7,622 bases of DNA from Calditrichota bacterium (GTDB taxonomy: Bacteria; Zhuqueibacterota; Zhuqueibacteria; Residuimicrobiales; Krinioviventaceae). Within the stretch, counting starts at the first letter, position 1; every line of letters begins with the position of its first letter. Below, one piece after another: positions 5,998 through 7,622 of the stretch. The stretch is from contig RPQV01000150.1 of NCBI GenBank assembly GCA_003818595.1, positions 1 through 7,622 of the forward strand, given 5' to 3'. Made by a program: the position numbers and the translations under genes. The notes beneath the pieces are model-generated. The model searched no databases. It was not told where the DNA came from and saw only the letters and a list, made by a program, of their open reading frames with translations.

Positions 5998-6023
5998 GGA
6001 AACATTCATTATTAATAATCGTT
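5998..6023 (+). promoter_or_regulatory. Candidate ECF-sigma promoter for the HtrA-type protease
   Basis: GGAAAC (5998-6003) and CGTT (6020-6023) are 16 bases apart. This closely resembles ECF sigma factor promoters, which have an AAC-containing -35 element and a CGT-type -10 at this distance (for example TGAAAC-N16-CGTA for B. subtilis SigW). Transcription would start near 6030 and give a leader of about 40 bases. HtrA-family genes are classic targets of envelope-stress ECF factors. The elements are short, so a chance match is possible. Confidence 0.45.
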
Positions 6024-6044
6024 ATTCATCACGTTGCTGCTACA

Positions 6045-6060
6045 TTTCGAATATTCGAAA
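6045..6060. repeat. Perfect 16-bp palindrome next to the htrA ribosome binding site
   Basis: TTTCGAATATTCGAAA is its own reverse complement. Its last three bases are part of the likely ribosome binding site AAAGGG of the following gene. As DNA it could be an operator for a dimeric regulator. As RNA it could form a six-pair stem with an AUAU loop and partly hide the ribosome binding site. A related sequence, AATATTCG, occurs at 5991-5998, at the -35 side of the candidate ECF promoter. Confidence 0.5.
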
Positions 6061-6063
6061 GGG
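6058..6063 (+). promoter_or_regulatory. Ribosome binding site that decides the htrA start
   Basis: AAAGGG lies six bases before the ATG at 6070. A longer reading frame opens with a TTG at 6034, but it would translate the palindrome and lacks its own site. From the ATG the protein begins with a normal signal-anchor (MKSKSVSLIL). Confidence 0.65.
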
Positions 6064-6069
6064 AAAAAT

Positions 6070-7560
6070 ATGAAGTCCAAAAGTGTTTCTTTAATTCTTG
6101 TTTTTGCCGTATTCCTCGGCATTATTGTTGGTTTGATCATTTCGTCCAATCTTGATTTAACTCGTAAAAGCATTGCAGCGGATGAGAGTGATGCCGCGCT
6201 CACTGCTTCTGCCCAGGCTGATGTATGGCAGTCTCCGTCTAATGAGTTGCAGGCTCTGAACAGCCTGAGCAAGGGTTTCGCTCAGATCGTCAAAGTTGTC
6301 AAGCCCTCAGTAGTGACCATCAAGAGTACTCAAACTGTCCATACCCAGGTGCCGGAATTTTGGCAGCAATTTTTCAATGTGCCGGAGGAGCAGATCAGAC
6401 AAGGATTGGGATCGGGGGTGATCGTTGACCGCCAAGGCTATATTCTCACCAACAATCACGTCGTTGCTGAAGCCGATGAACTACTGGTGACAATGGGGAA
6501 AGAGGCTTACGAGGCCAAGGTCATTGGTCGTGATCCCGAAAGCGATCTGGCAGTGATCAAAATTGAAGGCGAGGATTTCCCGGCAATAAAGTTGGGAAAT
6601 TCGGATGATCTGGAAGTCGGAGAATGGGTGCTGGCGATCGGCAATCCTTTCAGTGAATTATTGGATCAGACGGTGACATCCGGAATCGTCAGCGCCAAGG
6701 GACGCAGCGGCCTCACGAGAGGAGAAATCAGTTTTGAGGATTTCATTCAAACTGATGCTGCAATTAATCCCGGCAACAGCGGCGGTGCGTTGGTCAATTT
6801 GCGCGGCGAGTTGATCGGTATTAATACCATGATTTTTTCGAGTTCCGGCGGTAATGTCGGAATCGGTTTTGCGATTCCGATCAATCTGGCCAAAAATGTC
6901 ATGAATCAACTCATTGATAAAGGCAAAGTATCGCGCGGGTGGTTGGGAGTGTATATTGGTAATTTGACTGAAGAGAGTGCCGAGGCTTTCAATCTTGATA
7001 AACCTCAGGGAGCTTTGGTGAATCAAGTGACCAAAGGTGGTCCTGCCGATGATGCCGGAATGAAAAATGGCGATGTGATCCTTGAGGTCGACGGGAAACA
7101 GATTATTGATTCAAGTTCGCTGATGAACACCATTGCAGCATATGCTCCGGGAACGCGAGTGTCATTGACCATTTGGCGCGACGGCAAAGAAAAAAACGTG
7201 GAAATAAAATTGGGTGAGCGGCCGAACGATTTGGCTGCACAGGCGGATGAAGAGACCGCAGAAAACAGCATTGGTTTGGCAGTTGAAAATCCGACGCGCG
7301 AAAATATGAATCGACTGCGCGTCGATTATGATGAAGAAGGCGTGCTTGTCGTCGGTGTGACCCCCAACTCTCCCGCTGCTCGCGAGGGAATGAGGGCGGG
7401 CGATTTGATTAAAGAGGTAAATCGGACGAGTATAACCAGTGTCGCTGATTTTAATTCAGTCATTAAAACCGTAAAACCGGGAGAAGTGGTGTTGTTTCGC
7501 GTTCGTCGCGGCGACAATAGTCTTTTTGCGGCGATTCGTGTCCCCAAGGAGAAAAAGTAA
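6070..7560 (+). CDS. HtrA/DegQ-family (Do) envelope serine protease with two PDZ domains
   Basis: The 496-residue protein starts with a basic residue pair and a hydrophobic segment at about 5-25, a signal peptide or signal anchor that sends the rest out of the cytoplasm. No clear cleavage site stands out, so it may stay membrane-tethered. The trypsin-like protease domain spans about 68-285, with the catalytic triad His130 (TNNHVV), Asp159 (DPESDLAVIKI) and Ser237 (NPGNSGGAL). PDZ1 is at about 290-380 (GWLGVYIGNLT, KGGPADDAGMKNGDVI) and PDZ2 at about 400-490 (GVTPNSPAAREGMRAGDLI). The LA-loop region between residues 85 and 112 (VPEFWQQFFNVPEEQ) resembles that of DegP/DegQ. Two PDZ domains make it a DegP/DegQ type, not DegS. 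Such enzymes degrade or refold damaged envelope proteins and assemble into trimers and larger cages. It lies 79 bases after the J-protein gene, with its own candidate promoter in the gap. All catalytic residues are intact. Confidence 0.95.
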   Translation: MKSKSVSLILVFAVFLGIIVGLIISSNLDLTRKSIAADESDAALTASAQADVWQSPSNELQALNSLSKGFAQIVKVVKPSVVTIKSTQTVHTQVPEFWQQFFNVPEEQIRQGLGSGVIVDRQGYILTNNHVVAEADELLVTMGKEAYEAKVIGRDPESDLAVIKIEGEDFPAIKLGNSDDLEVGEWVLAIGNPFSELLDQTVTSGIVSAKGRSGLTRGEISFEDFIQTDAAINPGNSGGALVNLRGELIGINTMIFSSSGGNVGIGFAIPINLAKNVMNQLIDKGKVSRGWLGVYIGNLTEESAEAFNLDKPQGALVNQVTKGGPADDAGMKNGDVILEVDGKQIIDSSSLMNTIAAYAPGTRVSLTIWRDGKEKNVEIKLGERPNDLAAQADEETAENSIGLAVENPTRENMNRLRVDYDEEGVLVVGVTPNSPAAREGMRAGDLIKEVNRTSITSVADFNSVIKTVKPGEVVLFRVRRGDNSLFAAIRVPKEKK

Positions 7561-7594
7561 ATATCACCTGCTTGGCATTGAAGTGATGGACTCT

Positions 7595-7622
7595 TTGAGT
7601 TGAATTGATAATGCATATATAA
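7595..7622 (+). promoter_or_regulatory. Possible promoter for the next gene, cut by the window end
   Basis: TTGAGT (7595-7600) is followed after 17 bases by TATAA, where the window ends. This could be the start of a promoter for a gene downstream. The last base of the -10 hexamer is outside the window. I see no terminator after the protease stop codon in these 62 bases. Confidence 0.2.

Noticed and set aside
6008..6019. 12-bp palindrome ATTATTAATAAT before htrA
   Set aside because: It is made only of A and T in an AT-rich gap, where such symmetry arises often; it also falls in the spacer of the candidate ECF promoter.
6658..7026. Minus-strand open frame of 122 codons opposite the htrA gene
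   Set aside because: It is a shadow of the protease domain holding the catalytic Ser; no independent evidence supports it.
7590..7600. ACTC-TTT-GAGT as a terminator after htrA
   Set aside because: A four-pair stem with no T run is too weak to support the call.

Overview
The window is an ordinary-looking stretch of bacterial chromosome of moderate GC. Eight intact genes, all on the + strand, fill most of it. A short piece at the left edge may be the tail of a ninth. I saw no tRNA, rRNA, insertion sequence, CRISPR array or phage gene. The organism is probably a two-membrane (Gram-negative-type) bacterium. The evidence is an HtrA/DegQ serine protease with a membrane-anchored N-terminus and two PDZ domains, and a membrane-anchored DUF2914 protein. 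Shine-Dalgarno sites are used (GGAGG, AAGGTGA, AAAGGG). I cannot name the phylum; a deep-branching lineage such as the FCB group or a former deltaproteobacterial group would fit, but this is a guess.

Left part (1-2691): a long-chain acyl-CoA synthetase of the AMP-forming family is followed by a regulatory protein that joins an N-terminal STAS-like domain to a C-terminal RsbW/SpoIIAB-type HATPase domain. The usual phosphoacceptor position of its STAS domain appears to carry Asp instead of Ser. Middle part (2747-4196): three membrane proteins. They are a single-pass DUF2914 protein, a 67-residue two-helix protein resembling the PGPGW family that is translationally coupled to it, and a YugP-type HEAGH zinc metallopeptidase.

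Right part (4197-7560): a 324-base spacer holds a hairpin, a pair of identical 8-bp palindromes 64 bp apart and a perfect extended -10 promoter. It leads into grpE, a zinc-finger-less CbpA-type J protein, and an HtrA/DegQ protease. No dnaK or hrcA lies between or beside them. The 79-base gap before htrA contains a good ECF-type promoter match (GGAAAC-N16-CGTT) and a perfect 16-bp palindrome next to the ribosome binding site. The protease may therefore be controlled separately by envelope stress.

Taken together, the right half looks like a protein-quality-control cluster: cytosolic Hsp70 co-chaperones next to an envelope protease, with a membrane metallopeptidase just upstream. I found no clearly new system. 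The points most worth a second look are the regulatory DNA before htrA and grpE and the altered STAS site. Three genes (DUF2914, YugP, htrA) have upstream TTG codons in frame, and I rejected these in favour of ATG starts with well-placed ribosome binding sites.
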